From positions 57,446,697-57,510,696 of the forward strand of contig NC_059072.1 in NCBI RefSeq assembly GCF_020497125.1: 64,000 bases of DNA. Reading direction: 5' to 3'. A program made the position numbers and the translations under genes. Within the stretch, counting starts at the first letter, position 1. Every line of letters starts with the position of its first letter. Below the pieces are notes generated by a model. That model searched no databases. It was not told where the DNA came from and worked only from the letters and a program-made list of their open reading frames with translations. Positions 1-11,919 of the stretch are shown here, piece after piece. The stretch is from Mauremys mutica (taxonomy: Eukaryota; Chordata; Testudines; Geoemydidae).

Positions 1-99
1 TAACCCCCAAGTAGACACAGCTAGGTAGACATACGAACACCTCTCATGAGCACAGTTGGGCTTCATCAGCTCAACTGCCTGGAGTGAACAGAACACCCC

Positions 100-1235
100 T
101 CTTGATTGGCTGAGGAAGACAGCAGGCTTTCTCTGCCTTTCTCTGGCTGCCCAAGCATTTCCCCTTGGCTGCAATAGCTCCTATACCTGCCTGGCCCCTG
201 CCTTGTTCCAGCCTTGGGCCCAGGCCTGCTATTGCTTTGGCCCAACTTTGCCAAGTAACCCAGCTCTGACTGTTGGCTCCTATTCCTGGCTACCAACTCC
301 TGCTCCAACCGCTAGGCATGACTGTCCATGTCCCAGTCTCTGACAGTTTGAGCAGCGCTAACAAAAAACAGAACAAGGGCTGATAAGGGGTCCAGCCCAG
401 TTTCTAGAATAGATCCCTCGCAGGCCAGTATTTCCCTGTTCGATAAAGTGGTGCCTTACAGACCCTGCTGGTCCCAGTCACCACCTTGCAGGTGCAGAAT
501 GCAGTGCTCAAAGGACAGACATCAGTGTCTCAAATACCAACCCCCCCTTCCCTGAGCCAAAGATTCCCCTGCCCGACAAACGTAACAGCAATTGTGATAA
601 ATTTCAAGGGTTTCTTAATCAGTGCCAGCTCCTATTTCTGCTGCGTCCACAGTCATTCCCCACTGACCAATCCAGAGTGAGACTGATTATCAGTCTGCTT
701 ACTCGGGAGGCTCTGGCCTGGGCAGCCCCATTCCTAGAGAAAGCAAGCTCACTCCTGGGACAGCTTGAGAACTTAATTCAAGCCATGACTGTGATCTTCA
801 ATGACCCTAACCATGAGCGGACAGCCGAGGCCGCCCTTCAGGTATTGCAGTAGGGGTGATGGCCTCTTGCTAAGTATGCTGTGAGGTTCCACTGTTTGGT
901 GGCAGACACCAGGTGGAACGAGATCATGTAGCAATATCATTTTCATTTCGGCCTAAATGACAACATCAGAGATGAGCTGGCACACGTCGTCTCCCCACCT
1001 GGCCTGGATGCTTTGACTGACCATATGTGATGGCTATATCAGTGTATGGCAGGGGACTGTGCAGTCCTAAAACTTCACACACAGAAGGGAGTGAGGGACA
1101 AGGTCCCTGCCCAAAGACAGGTGATAGGTGGAGACCGCAGACATGACTGGGCACTCCTGGAGTGGACCACAGAGGCCCAGGGGGTAGGGCAGCTACAAGT
1201 GCTGTTACCCTGAAACTGTGACTGTTACAATAAAG
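100..1235 (+). mobile_element. Degenerate gypsy/sushi-type LTR retrotransposon, leader plus gag remnant
   Basis: The first ~450 bases are a Pro/Leu/Cys-rich CT-rich leader of the kind seen in reptilian gypsy LTR/5'UTRs. From about 560 to 1200 a broken reading frame resembles the capsid part of sushi-ichi/PEG10/RTL-type gag: short matches such as LLTREALAW, an FNDPNHERTAE-like block and a GLNDNIRDELA-like block occur in the right order. Stops at about 849 and 928 and a frame change destroy the ORF. It ends near an AATAAA at about 1230. Family assignment is from motif memory, not a search. No protease or reverse transcriptase is visible in the window; the copy is dead. Confidence 0.7.
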
Positions 1236-1960
1236 CCTTAATTTATGCTTCAGTAGAGTAATTCTATAATATTTTTTCTTTACACTAAATTAAATATAAA
1301 TAGACATGCATGTGGATAATACATTTACACTGATTTTATATACATATACACTTATATGCTGCAATTTATTTTATTATTTTTCATCCTTGTCAAATAAAGC
1401 ATACAGCTGTGGAAGTGAATGCTTTGCTTTTATGTGGTTGTGTTTTTCCAATTAGTTTTCACACAGATACGTGACGTGCTTATGGAGACTTATAGTCCAC
1501 ATGACAATAAACAAATGATGAGAAAGCTGTCTCTCTGAGTGAACTATTTGCATCATATTATATAAGAAAGTTGAAAGTTGGCCACTTATTCCAATCTATG
1601 AAATGGTTTGCAGCAGTTTAGTAAGAAAACCTTCAGGCTTTCTCACTGTCGTTTGTCGTCATATGGCTGCAGCCTGAGAATAATGGAAGGGTAAAGCCCA
1701 CCAGCATGTAAACATAAATGGAAGCAGACGTCAGTGATTTGAAAATAAAATAAATAAATAAATGAAGCAGAATTTAGAGATAAAGATAATCTGACATATG
1801 TTATGGCTTCTAAATAGGAGCAACATTGCTGTTTTAAGCAACATATTTTAAAAGTTATGGAGCATAATTCAGATGCTTACTACAAATTACAGAACAAACA
1901 CTAGAAAGAGTATTGTATGCAACAGTCCTGCACTGGCAAGGAGATCAGTTGTATCTTTCA
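1236..1960. other. Intergenic, AT-rich, no gene seen
   Basis: No coding potential is recognisable. A short (AAAT)n microsatellite lies at about 1744-1763. Confidence 0.6.
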
Positions 1961-1964
1961 GGAA

Positions 1965-2135
1965 GGATGATTTTGGGGTTAGAACATAGGACCCAGAGTC
2001 AGAAGATATGGATTCTAGCCCTGGTACTATCCCAAAACTTCCTATATCACACTGGACAAGTCACTTTACCTCTGACTGGTTCAATTCTCCCATTGGTAAA
2101 ATGATGTTTGGCAAACCCTTTCCAGCCCCTGAGTG
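1965..2135 (+). repeat. MIR-type SINE
   Basis: The block carries the MIR core order: an 'aggacccagagtcagaagatatggattctag'-like segment, then a diverged 'ctggacaagtcactttacctctg' segment and 'tcccattggtaaaatgatg'. The opposite strand gives no coding signal. Confidence 0.7.
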
Positions 2136-2283
2136 GTACAGAAGTGTCCATTATTCAGTTTATTTTCTATTACAAATTTCTCTGAAAAGATGAAGGGAGG
2201 GATTTTCCCTCGAACTAAGGGTTCTGCACACTCCAGTGGTGGTAAAGAGGGGCCACAAAAGCCCCTTAGCCAGGCCAGGGAAG

Positions 2284-2596
2284 TTACTTACTTGTAACTG
2301 TAGGTTCTTCAAGATGTATGATCCCTATATGTATTCCATTGAGTGTTTATGCATGTGCACCATGTGTCCAGAGCCAGAGAATTTGAAAGTAGTAATGTCC
2401 ATTGGTCCATGCATGTGCCCTGATTAACTTCATGGTTTCGTCCAAGGTGATAAAGGGCAGGGAGAGCCGACCACGTCTCCAGTTCCTTCTCCACCACAAA
2501 TCCAACAGATCTGGAGCAGAGGAGAAGGAGGGTGGGAAATGGAATACAAATAGGGACCACACATCTCAAAGAACCTTCAGCTACTGGCAAGTAACC
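2284..2596. repeat. Inverted-repeat terminus of the DIRS-like element
   Basis: About 58 bp at 2281-2338 (starts gttacttacttgtaactgta) is the imperfect reverse complement of 2538-2596 (ends ggcaagtaac). The ~200 bp between them is not coding. This fits the inverted terminal repeats of DIRS elements, but a short independent foldback element next to the recombinase cannot be excluded. A TCT-rich run follows at about 2600-2615. Confidence 0.65.
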
Positions 2597-3995
2597 TCCT
2601 CTTCTTCTTCTTCGAGTGATGCTCTGTGTTGCATTCCACTGAGGCTGACCAGCAAGCAGTACCTAAGTTGGAAGGATGGTGCGAGGATGAAGGCAGGAGA
2701 AATGAGCGGAGGACAGCTGCACCGAAGAAAGCATCTGTCACAGAGTCCTGCACTAAGGCATAATGTATAGCAAAAGTGTGTAGCAAACTCCACGTGGACG
2801 CTCTACAAATATCCCAAAGCAATATATCATAAAGGGAGGCCATGGTCAAATCCTGGGCTCTCGTTGAATGGGCCCACACCTCTGAGGATGGCTGGAGGCT
2901 AGATGATTGATAGCAGAGCATAATGCACTCCAACATCCACTTAGATATTCCTTGTGTGGAAATTGACTGCCCCTGAACTTTTTCAGCTATTGCACCACAC
3001 AATCTGGGGGAATCTCCTGATCAGTTTTGTCCTCTGCAGGTAGAAGGCCAAGGCCCAATGGACATCGAGAGAGTGGAGTCACTGTTCCTCTTTTGAGGCA
3101 TGTGGCTTTGGGAAGAAAGCACTTAAGTGAATGGATTGAGTAACATGAAATTGGCTGATGTCATTTGGCCAAAAATTGGGATGCACGCACAAGGGATACT
3201 TTATCTTTATCGAAAGTCATGAAAGGAGGGTCTGCATCATAGCCCCAAGCTCACTGACCCTTCTCATTGACATGATAGCAATAAGGAAGGCCACCTTCAT
3301 GAAAAGCAGGGACATTGAACACAATGCCAGCGGTTTGAAGGGTACTTTCATTAGTACAGATAGAAACAAGTTGAGATCCAATTGGGGAGCAATGGGTTGT
3401 AGAGGTGGGAAAGTTCTGACAAGGCCCTTCCAAAACAGAGCAGTCAACAGGTGAGTAAAGATGAAGTGTCCTTCCACAGGGCGGTGAAAGGCTCTAACTG
3501 CCAGTAAGTGGGCCTTGAGAGAGCTAAGGGTAAGACCTGATGCCTGCAAGAACAGGAGATAGTCCAGGAGGAAGGGAATCCCCACTGCTTCTGTGTTCTG
3601 CCTAGGAAGCAAAGCGTGTCCACTTGACTCAGAAACAACGCCTAGTGGATGCCTTCCTGCTGCTGGAGAGGATATTGTGCACATCTAGAGAAGATGCCCA
3701 TCCAAATACCAAGCTCTGATGTGACTCACCTGTGGATTGGGATGCTGATGTTGCCATTGTGTTGTGTCAGCAGATCACATGGGGATTAGGGGATGGACAG
3801 ACATACAAAGGAGGTCAGGAAACCAAAACTATAGTGGGCAATCAGAATGACAGTTGCTTTGTCCCATCTGATCTTGTGATGGAACAGGAGAGGAGGGAAG
3901 GTGTAACTGAGTTGGTCGGACCAAGGGAGGATGAGAGCATCGCCCTGCGAGTGGTGTTCCAAACTTCCTCTGGAGTCAACTCAGCTACACCTCTG
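2284..3995 (-). mobile_element. DIRS-like tyrosine-recombinase retrotransposon, 3' portion
   Basis: Read on the - strand, about 3990-3690 resembles the end of the DIRS RT/RNase H region (a YTFPPLLFHHKIRW-like block). About 3680-2600 then resembles a DIRS tyrosine recombinase. Visible landmarks are a LDLNLFLSVLMKVPFKPLAL-type segment, RRVSEL, a catalytic-type HSTRAQ (H-x-x-R) at about 2865 and an HTF..HYAL box containing the presumed nucleophile Tyr at about 2765. Several stops and frameshifts interrupt it, so it is a pseudogene. It ends in an inverted-repeat terminus at 2596-2284. Upstream gag and most of the RT are missing. Confidence 0.75.
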
Positions 3996-6900
3996 TAAGG
4001 GTCTAAACCAATGCCCACTGAAGTCTTTGGAAAGACTCCAATATACTTTAATGGGAATTAACTCAGCTATGCATTGCTGCAGATATTAGGGCCCTGATTT
4101 ATCTTCTTAATTACTTCAAATTTTGAGAGCTCTGGGTTGATCACTTTATCTGAAATTTATGTCCAAAGAATTTTGGTTAGGAAACTAAAAAGCAGCTGTC
4201 CTTGATTAATAAATAACACACATTTTCCAACCTTTAATGGTCCCTTTAACATATCATCATATAGAAGGCATGTTGTGTCAAATATAAGCATGCCCTCATT
4301 GAAGTTTAACACAGTTTTTGCAGGACTAGCTATGGACACAATTCTGCAGATTTCATGGATCACCGAAGTCAAAAATAGTTTCCGTGATAATCTTTTGTAC
4401 TGCATAAGCAAATATGAGTGGACAAGATTGGCATGTATCTATGCAGTTAGGGCGCAAGTTCCAGTGGGTAATGTTGGTCCCTGTTAAGGTTGTTTTTGAG
4501 TGGCATACAGCTCTATTATACTATATTGTACAAAATCTATAGTTGGTAGAATATGACAATTGACTATTTCATCTTTGACAATAAGATCAATTGCAGATAT
4601 TTATGGAGTAGGACCCAATCATGTCTTACTCTCATTCTTTTAATTCTTTCCAGACTAATTTGATTTGATATTCTTAGGCACGTGGGACTGTCTCATCTAA
4701 TTGTAGAAATCCATAGAGGTCCATGGACTTGCACTCATGCAAACCATAGTTCAGTTTGTCCTCATGATCTGTGGAAAGCCCTTTATTTTATGCTGACCAT
4801 GAAACAGGTTGTCATGTTCTGCTTGTTAACATAGGAGTGTAGTCAACCCTGCTCCTTCCATTCACCTTGTACTGGCATCCTCTCTCCCTCTTCACAATCT
4901 CTGTGAAATACACTATACATACCCATGTCTGTATGAAATTAAAATAACATGTTTTTCTACAAAAATCATAATTTAACATTTCTACTTAAGATTGCAGGTT
5001 TTTTGTTTTGTTTTGTTTGTTTAAGTGGATTGATGCTCTTATTGGGGAAGGAGTTGTGTTTTATTCTTGGCCAAATCATACAGTTGGAGATTATGAAATC
5101 TAGTTAGGCAAATTCATCCCTGATGTAACTGTATGCAATTCCACTGAAGTCAATGGAATTTTACACCTGAAGCCAGTTTATCCCAATTATCTGTGGAAAG
5201 TATTTGTTCCAGATCACATTTAATAATTTTATTATATATTCTCTTATATTCAAATGCAGTCTTTTGTTTCTCAGAGCAAAAATATTTTTAAAAACATTGT
5301 TGTAGACTTTAATTGTTATACTCAAAGTCCCATGATAAATATAGGTGTAGTATATGATGCAGAATTTAGTTATAAGGTCCTAAAAGGATCCTACTGTGGG
5401 ACAGCACAATGTGTACATTGGGATAGCATACTATCCTTTCACCTCTGGTGACCAGAGTTCAAATTTAAATCTGGTTCACAAGCAACATAAATGTGCTGTT
5501 CTTACCCTGGTTTCCAAATACACACACAAAATAAGCTCATCACATTGTGCAGTGGCTGCTCTAATACATTGAATGCCAGTGATGTTGCAATACAAGATTG
5601 ACACAGTTTCCTCAGCACCTGCTTGTCCCTGTGCCCAATTTAATCTCTTCGATTCATTAGCACTAAATAAATTAATTGATAAAATAGTATGAATTCTGCT
5701 CTCATACCCCATGCAATACACTGAAGTCAATAGAACTGATGGTAAAAAATTGCTCCCCCTCAAAGAAAAATGTAAAAGAAGTTCTCCTTCAGATGTGAAA
5801 TATTAAGACATTGATCATCTCACTTCATTTCTGTGAAGGGCCTTTGATCCTTTCTCTGATGGAAATTATTGATCTAGGGCTAGGAATTCTTTTCAATAAG
5901 GCAACTCTCCCCCACACATTCCCACTTCCACCCCAACCTGCTCTACACAATTGATTCTAGTCCCTTAGCAGGAAATATGTTGAAGGAGTTCCTGCACACA
6001 CAATAATTGAATTTCACATCTGGCTTTTTAAGTAAAATGTTACTTACCTGTCATGTGCACACTCTTCAGCTCACAAGATGACATGCCAGCTCTTTCTGAA
6101 AAATAAATAAGTCAGCATTTCAGCTAATGAACCAAAGTTTTAGTTTGTCCCATTGTTCAGAGTTCTCTAGAGAGTCAGAAGAGAGTGTTGATTCCAGTAC
6201 AGTGTTTCTCTCCACAACCCTCTCATATGTTTTTCACTTTATACTACAGTCACCAAAGACAAAAAATGATTCTTTCATGGCTGCTGAAGCAATGTACTTG
6301 AGGATAACTCAAAGTGAGATATATGTGGCATACCTACAACCACAGACTAAGTGATTGGATAAGTCCTGCATTCAAACACAAGCCTCCTACTTTGGTCACC
6401 ACTGATATGCATGGTGCTTTACACAGATAGAACGACAAGGTTCCTACCTTAAGGAGCTTACCATATAAAGGCTTGAGTCCATATCCTTAATGATTTCAAT
6501 GCCAATTTGCCAGAGTATGGAAAGTAGGATCAGGCTCTATATTGGACAGCTAACACAGTGAGCCCAATCCTGTTCCCACTGAAGTAAATGGCAAAACTGT
6601 TACTGATTTTCCCTGGATCAGAATCCAGCACAAGGACAATAGAAAATGGTAGGTAAGAGGGTTGGATTGGGGAATGAAGACAACTGTGCTATTTTATTCT
6701 CTTGAATGGATTTCCCCCAACAAACATAAGAAAATGCACATAGCATGTTCGGCCATATTGAATCCATCCTCACACAAGCTTCTTTTAGAGAATGCCTTGA
6801 GTCTGATATAATTTATCTGCAACCCAAAGCACTTACAACCCACATCCATCTATTCCCCAAAGTCCAAACTTGCTGAGGTGATCAGAGACACGCAATAAGA

Positions 6901-7555
6901 TGGTTTGAGCTCCTTGAGGCAGGTTCTGCTAGCTGTGGAAGAGAGTCTAGAGAAGTTCTCTTTCATCCCTGCCCACTAAATTTATGCACTGTTTGGCAAT
7001 GTAGAATATCTGTTGCTGCTGAGTCTTACTGCTCCTCTGATGCCAATACATGTTGACATTCTTCTCCGTCCTCTCTTGTCCTCCAGGCATTAATAAAGAC
7101 TCTACAAGAAACATTGTACAAATCAGGCAGCATAGCCCTTTTAGCAATGCCAGGTTTAGTCTCTACAATGGGAGAGGGGCCACAGTGGTCTTCTGCATAC
7201 CAACCTCTTCCCAGCCTCTTGTGTCACCGTCCATCATCTAGTGGCCTGTTCTAGGGCCCTTGGCTTTCTGACTCTCCAGTACCATCATACCCAATCCAGT
7301 GACTATCATAATGAGGCAATGGTAGTTCCTGGGCCACAGCCATTCCTCTACTGCCATCTTTGTTGACAGTTGGTTAACCAGCAGTCCAACCTGCCAATAG
7401 AAGACATTATTTAATAAGACAGACAGGATATTGGCCATGTTGCCATCTTACAGGTTGGGAGAGAGGGCATGTTAGTGTCCTTTATACCTCTCTCTCTCTC
7501 TCACACACGCACACACCATTCCCAGAGCCTTCACCAGGCACATGGAATACTAGTC
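3996..7555. other. Intergenic DNA with scattered old repeat motifs, no gene
   Basis: No ORF with family resemblance. Small dispersed motifs related to 'cactgaagtcaatgga' occur at about 4015, 5142, 5713 and 6578, and an L2-tail-like 'gctttacacagatagaac...aaggagcttac' block at about 6415-6475. The rest looks unique and AT-rich. Confidence 0.5.
7488..7516 (+). repeat. (CT)n/(CA)n microsatellite
   Basis: Alternating ct repeats run into ca repeats. Confidence 0.85.
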
Positions 7556-7559
7556 TCAG

Positions 7560-7660
7560 CTTTCAGCTGTACAGTGCCTAACATAATGGGGCCCTGGAGG
7601 CTAAGCCCTGCTGCAATACAGACCAACCACCCAACATTGTCTACTACTATGACTAGCTCT
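7560..7660 (+). repeat. L2-type LINE tail fragment
   Basis: Contains 'tgtacagtgcctaacataatggggccctgg'-type sequence, the reverse-complement counterpart of the 3' tail seen at 8040-8150. This tail is widespread in amniote L2/CR1-related repeats. Confidence 0.6.
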
Positions 7661-8026
7661 GCACATTAGTCTGCAACAACAAGCAAGAGATAAGTATAGT
7701 TCATACTCTAACACCCTTATTCATTAGTGGTGCAAACTGAAAGCCAGCTTCAATTGTACTCTCACAAAGTCCACAAGACATTCATTACTTGGATTCAGAC
7801 TTGGCCTTCACTGAATCATGATAGCTTTTATACATGGAACTTAAAGAAACACACATCCTCACATTGTGGATTTGTCACATCCCTAATAGACCCAAGTTTA
7901 GGACACATTTTGGGTTTTGCATTTAGTAATTCTACTTAACCATTATGGCCAGTTCTGCTTTCAGTGCCACACTGTGTGGCTCTAAATATTTTTTGTAAAT
8001 GAGGCCAAAGAGCTGATATCCTCCTT

Positions 8027-10613
8027 TTATTTTTTATTTGTATTACCATACCACCTAGGAGCTCTAGTCATGGAACAGGGCCCCATTGCACTAGGTGTTG
8101 TACAAATACTGAACAAAAAGACAGACTGTGCCCCAAACAGCTTACAATCTAAGTATAATACAAGAGACCACAGATGGATACAGACAGACATGGGAGTACA
8201 AGGAAACTGAGACAACATTGGCCAGCGTGGTAGGCAGTGGTCTCAGCACACCAGCATTTTGTAGGCATCACAAAACTCACCAAAAAAGAGTTTTAAGGAG
8301 GGTTTTGAAGGAGAATAATGAGATAGCTTTGCAGATGTTTACAGTGCATTCCTCCCAAGAGTGAGGAGCCGCACGGGAGAAAGCATGAAGATGCCTGTTT
8401 GAAAATGTAACAATTGCGCAATGGAAGCTGACATAGTTGGTTGACCAGAGATGGGAGTCGACATTTCCATAGTCAAGGAGAGATGATAGGTAAGGTTCGG
8501 ATAGGTCATGGAGGGGCTTGAAATTGGAGATGAGCAGCATATGTTTGATGTGCAATACAGAAGGTGGAGCCAGTGGTGGCATTCAAAGAGAGCAGTGATA
8601 TGGTCAAAGTGACAGGATTGGAGAATATTTTTGCAGCAGCATTCTGAATAGATATGAGGGGTAAGATTCCATTGGTCAAGGCCAGCGGCAGTAATCATGA
8701 TGTGTGATAAGAGCCTAGAGAAGAATTCTAGCTGTGTGGATGGATAGGAAATACCTTATCGTAGAGATTGTTATGCAGAAAGAGACTCAAGGATGTGAGG
8801 ATCTAGAAAGAGGTCAAAGTCAAAGACAATGAATGGTTATGGGCCTGAGTGACAGGCAGGAAGGTGTTGTCCAAAGGGATGAAGAAAGGAGGTGGCGGGG
8901 AGAAGAAAGGAGGGAAGATGAGGAGCTCTGTTTTAACCATGTTTAACTTGAGCTGACAGCTAGACATCCATGAGGAGATGTCAGACAGACAAATTAAGAT
9001 TTTAGTTTGAGCAGGAGGAGACAGAGATGTAGATCTGTGAGACATCATTATAGAGATGGTAGTTGTATCTGTATGTGAGATTACCTACAGATAAGGTGTA
9101 GCAGAAGAAGAGGAGAAAACCATGGACAGAGCCCTTTGGAACCATCAGAGAAAACTTGAGGGGAGATAAGGAGAATCTTTTGAAGGTGCAAGTAGACAAG
9201 TATAAAGAGAACCAGGAGAAGAAAGAGTCACAGAAGCCAAAGGAGGACAAGATTTCAAGAAGAAGAGAATAGTAGACTGTGTCAAAGGCAGCTTACAGAT
9301 CAAAGAAGATGGGAATGGTATAGTGCAATGGTTCTCAAAAATTTTTACTGGTGACCCCTTTAAGACAGCAAGCCTCTGAGTAAGACCCCTCTTATAAATT
9401 AAAAACACTTTTTTACATATTTAGCACCATTATAAATGCTGAAAGCAAGGCGGGGTTTGGGGTGGAGGCTGACAGCTAACCTCACGACCCTCTGACGGGT
9501 CCCAACCCTCAGTTTGAGAATCCCTGTGGTTCTGAGCTTAGTTAACTAAGTCATTTTTAGAAACCCTGTCAGGAGCTCAGGGAAGAGGAAAGGCCACATC
9601 ATATTTTGTCAATTTTTTCCTGGAAGAAATTGGCTAGATCCTCTTCAGAAAGAGAATTGGAGGCTGGAGGTGAGAAGGGGTTGAGGAGTGAGTCAAAAGT
9701 GGTGAAAATGTGACTGGGATTGTGGGTGTCAGACTCAATTGAGATGGAGAGATAGAGTTGCTTAGCTAGGAAGATGGCAGAAATTACAGAGAAGAGAACA
9801 ATTTTATAGGGGAGGAAGTCGTCCTGGTCATGTAATTTCCACCAGAGATGCTCCACAGCACGAAAGCAGGAATGGGGGAAGTGGGTGTTGGAGGTGAGCC
9901 AGGGCTGCGGATTGGCCAGGTGAACCTTATGATGGGAGAGAGGGGCAAGAATCAAGGGCAGAGGGGAGTGAAGCATGGAGAGAATCAAAAAACATATCAA
10001 TGAAGGAAAGGGAAGAAAGGGGAGGGAGGAGAGAGCTGAGATCAGACGAGAAGTCATCAATGCTAATGGACTGGAAGTCAATGAAAGACCAAGTGATGAG
10101 GCATGAGGATGGGTGCTGATTGGTCCCTTTCAGCACTGCCAGGTGCTGGTCAGAAAGGGAGAGCTCTACAACAGTGAGAGAGCATTGCTTGGTGAAGACT
10201 ATGTCAAGTGAATGGCCCTTTTGGTGAGAGGGAGACTTGAACCAAGGCTGCAGATCAAAAGAAGAAGTGAGGGTGAGGAACCAGGCACCTAAGGGTTAGG
10301 GTGAGTCATCAAAATGGATGTTGAAATCACTGAGGATGACTGTGGGAGATTGTGAAGAGAGGAAGAGAGAAAAGCAACAATCAAAATCGGAGAGGAACGC
10401 TGATAGGAAGGAGTTGGGTGGGTGGTAGATGACAGCAACATGGATGGAAAAGGAGAGAAGAGTCAGAAGCAGTGCTACTCAAAGGAGGGAAAAGAGTGGG
10501 AAGAGAGATGTGGAAGAAGTGGGATGAGGCAGGAATGGGAGATGTGAAGATAACACCTCTTGTACAGTCCAATCCAGAATGGGGGAAGTGCTGTCCTCCA
10601 AAAGACATACATA
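8027..10613 (-). mobile_element. L2-clade LINE, about 2.6 kb, broken
   Basis: On the - strand, 10610-10080 resembles the end of an L2 apurinic endonuclease domain. 10080-9600 is the Ser/Leu/Pro-rich connector ending in a SLSEEDLANFFQEKIDKI-like segment typical of L2. 9400-8800 holds reverse-transcriptase pieces: a PKGSV/PQGSVLGP-like block, a YNDVSQIYIS block corresponding to YADDTQIYIS, and CLSDISSWMSSCQLKLN. 8700-8340 is the post-RT region. The YADD aspartates are damaged and frames shift repeatedly, so it is inactive. The 3' tail (8027-8160) is the common L2 end. It is interrupted by a hAT-like insert at about 9325-9540. Confidence 0.85.
9325..9540. mobile_element. hAT-like non-autonomous element inserted in the L2
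   Basis: Ends are inverted: caatggttctcaaa at about 9327 and tttgagaatccctg at about 9513-9530. L2 coding resumes on the other side. No target-site duplication was found by eye, so the exact borders are uncertain. Confidence 0.6.
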
Positions 10614-11140
10614 TACATTTGTGCTAGTTAATGTCCAAAAAGCAAGTGGGATTTTTAAAATATTGAAATTTATTTAATGCTTTTGTTTTTTCCTCCCAAG
10701 GAGAGTTTGAGAGATGGATAGCAATTGAAACTAACAGAGTTACTTCAAAATGGATTTAACCCAGTATTTTCCCTGTACATATGTAGAGCATTTAGCACAC
10801 TTTTACTAGCTACACAAGCAAATGGCTCAGGCTTCTGGAATCATCAGGCTAACACTGGGCATGCTCAGAACCTGAATGTATAATCACTCCCATACTAATT
10901 TACATCATTTCATTTGCATAGTTATGCCTGAACTTATAGCATATCTATCTTTACAGAATTATTGAGACTCCCAGACTGTCACTCCAACCATTAGAAAATG
11001 CTGCCTCCTCTGGGTGGACAATTTCTCTTTTACTTAACTGCTAAGACCCATGTTCATTATTCTCTGTTTCTTATTCGAGAGCTGACATCACTGACATTTA
11101 GATCGGGGTGCATGGAATGTACCTTCCTGTACTGTTAAAT
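10614..11140. other. Intergenic, nothing recognised
   Basis: AT-rich sequence without coding potential or a repeat that I recognise. Confidence 0.5.
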
Positions 11141-11148
11141 GTATATAT

Positions 11149-11576
11149 CAGGGGTGGCCAACCTGTGGCTCCGGAGCCACATGCAGCTCTTCAGAAGTTA
11201 ATATGTGGTTCCTTGTATAGGCACCGACTTCAGGGCTGGAGATACAGGTGCCAATGTGTCGGAGGGTGCTCACTGCTCAACCCCTGGCTCTGCCACAGGC
11301 CCTGACCCCATTCCACCCCTTCCACCTCCTCCCCTGAGCCTGCAGTGCCTTCACTTCTCCCCCCTATCCCCCCCAAGCCTCCTGCATGCCACAAAACAGC
11401 TGATCTGGAGGTGCGGAGAGGGAGGGGGAGGGGCTGATCAGCAGGACTGCCGGTGGGTGCAAGGCACTGGGAGCAGGGTGGGGGAGCTGATGGGCTGCTG
11501 ACATATTACTGTGGCTCTTTGGCAATGTACATTGGTAAATTCTGGCTCCTTCTCAGGCTCAGGTTGGCCACCCCTG
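11149..11576. mobile_element. hAT non-autonomous element with perfect 8-bp TSD
   Basis: Terminal inverted repeats CAGGGGTGGCCAACCTG (left) and CAGGTTGGCCACCCCTG (right). The flanks 11141-11148 and 11577-11584 are both GTATATAT, an 8-bp duplication diagnostic of the hAT superfamily. The interior is C-rich with no transposase ORF. Confidence 0.93.
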
Positions 11577-11919
11577 GTATATATCATTAATGGTTGCAGG
11601 AAAAAATTAATAAATAAACAAACTCTGAAACCAGGTATAGACTGGAGCAAAGCCATCTCAGATCACCTTTAAAACCATTCAGCCTTTACTCATACAAGGT
11701 GTATGTTGTGAATGGGATTTAATAAAAATCTAGTTGGTGTACTAATCCTGGGTTGTTAATATTATCAATGGAATTCCAAGAGTACAAAGCTGTTAAATAG
11801 ACCTGAAAGACATCAGAATGTCGCATTGGAGAGCCAGGAAAGAATTACATGAAAACATTTTTTAAAAAGTAGACACAGTGCATAAGCTAACACATCATCC
11901 ATTTTATAAGAACCTATAA

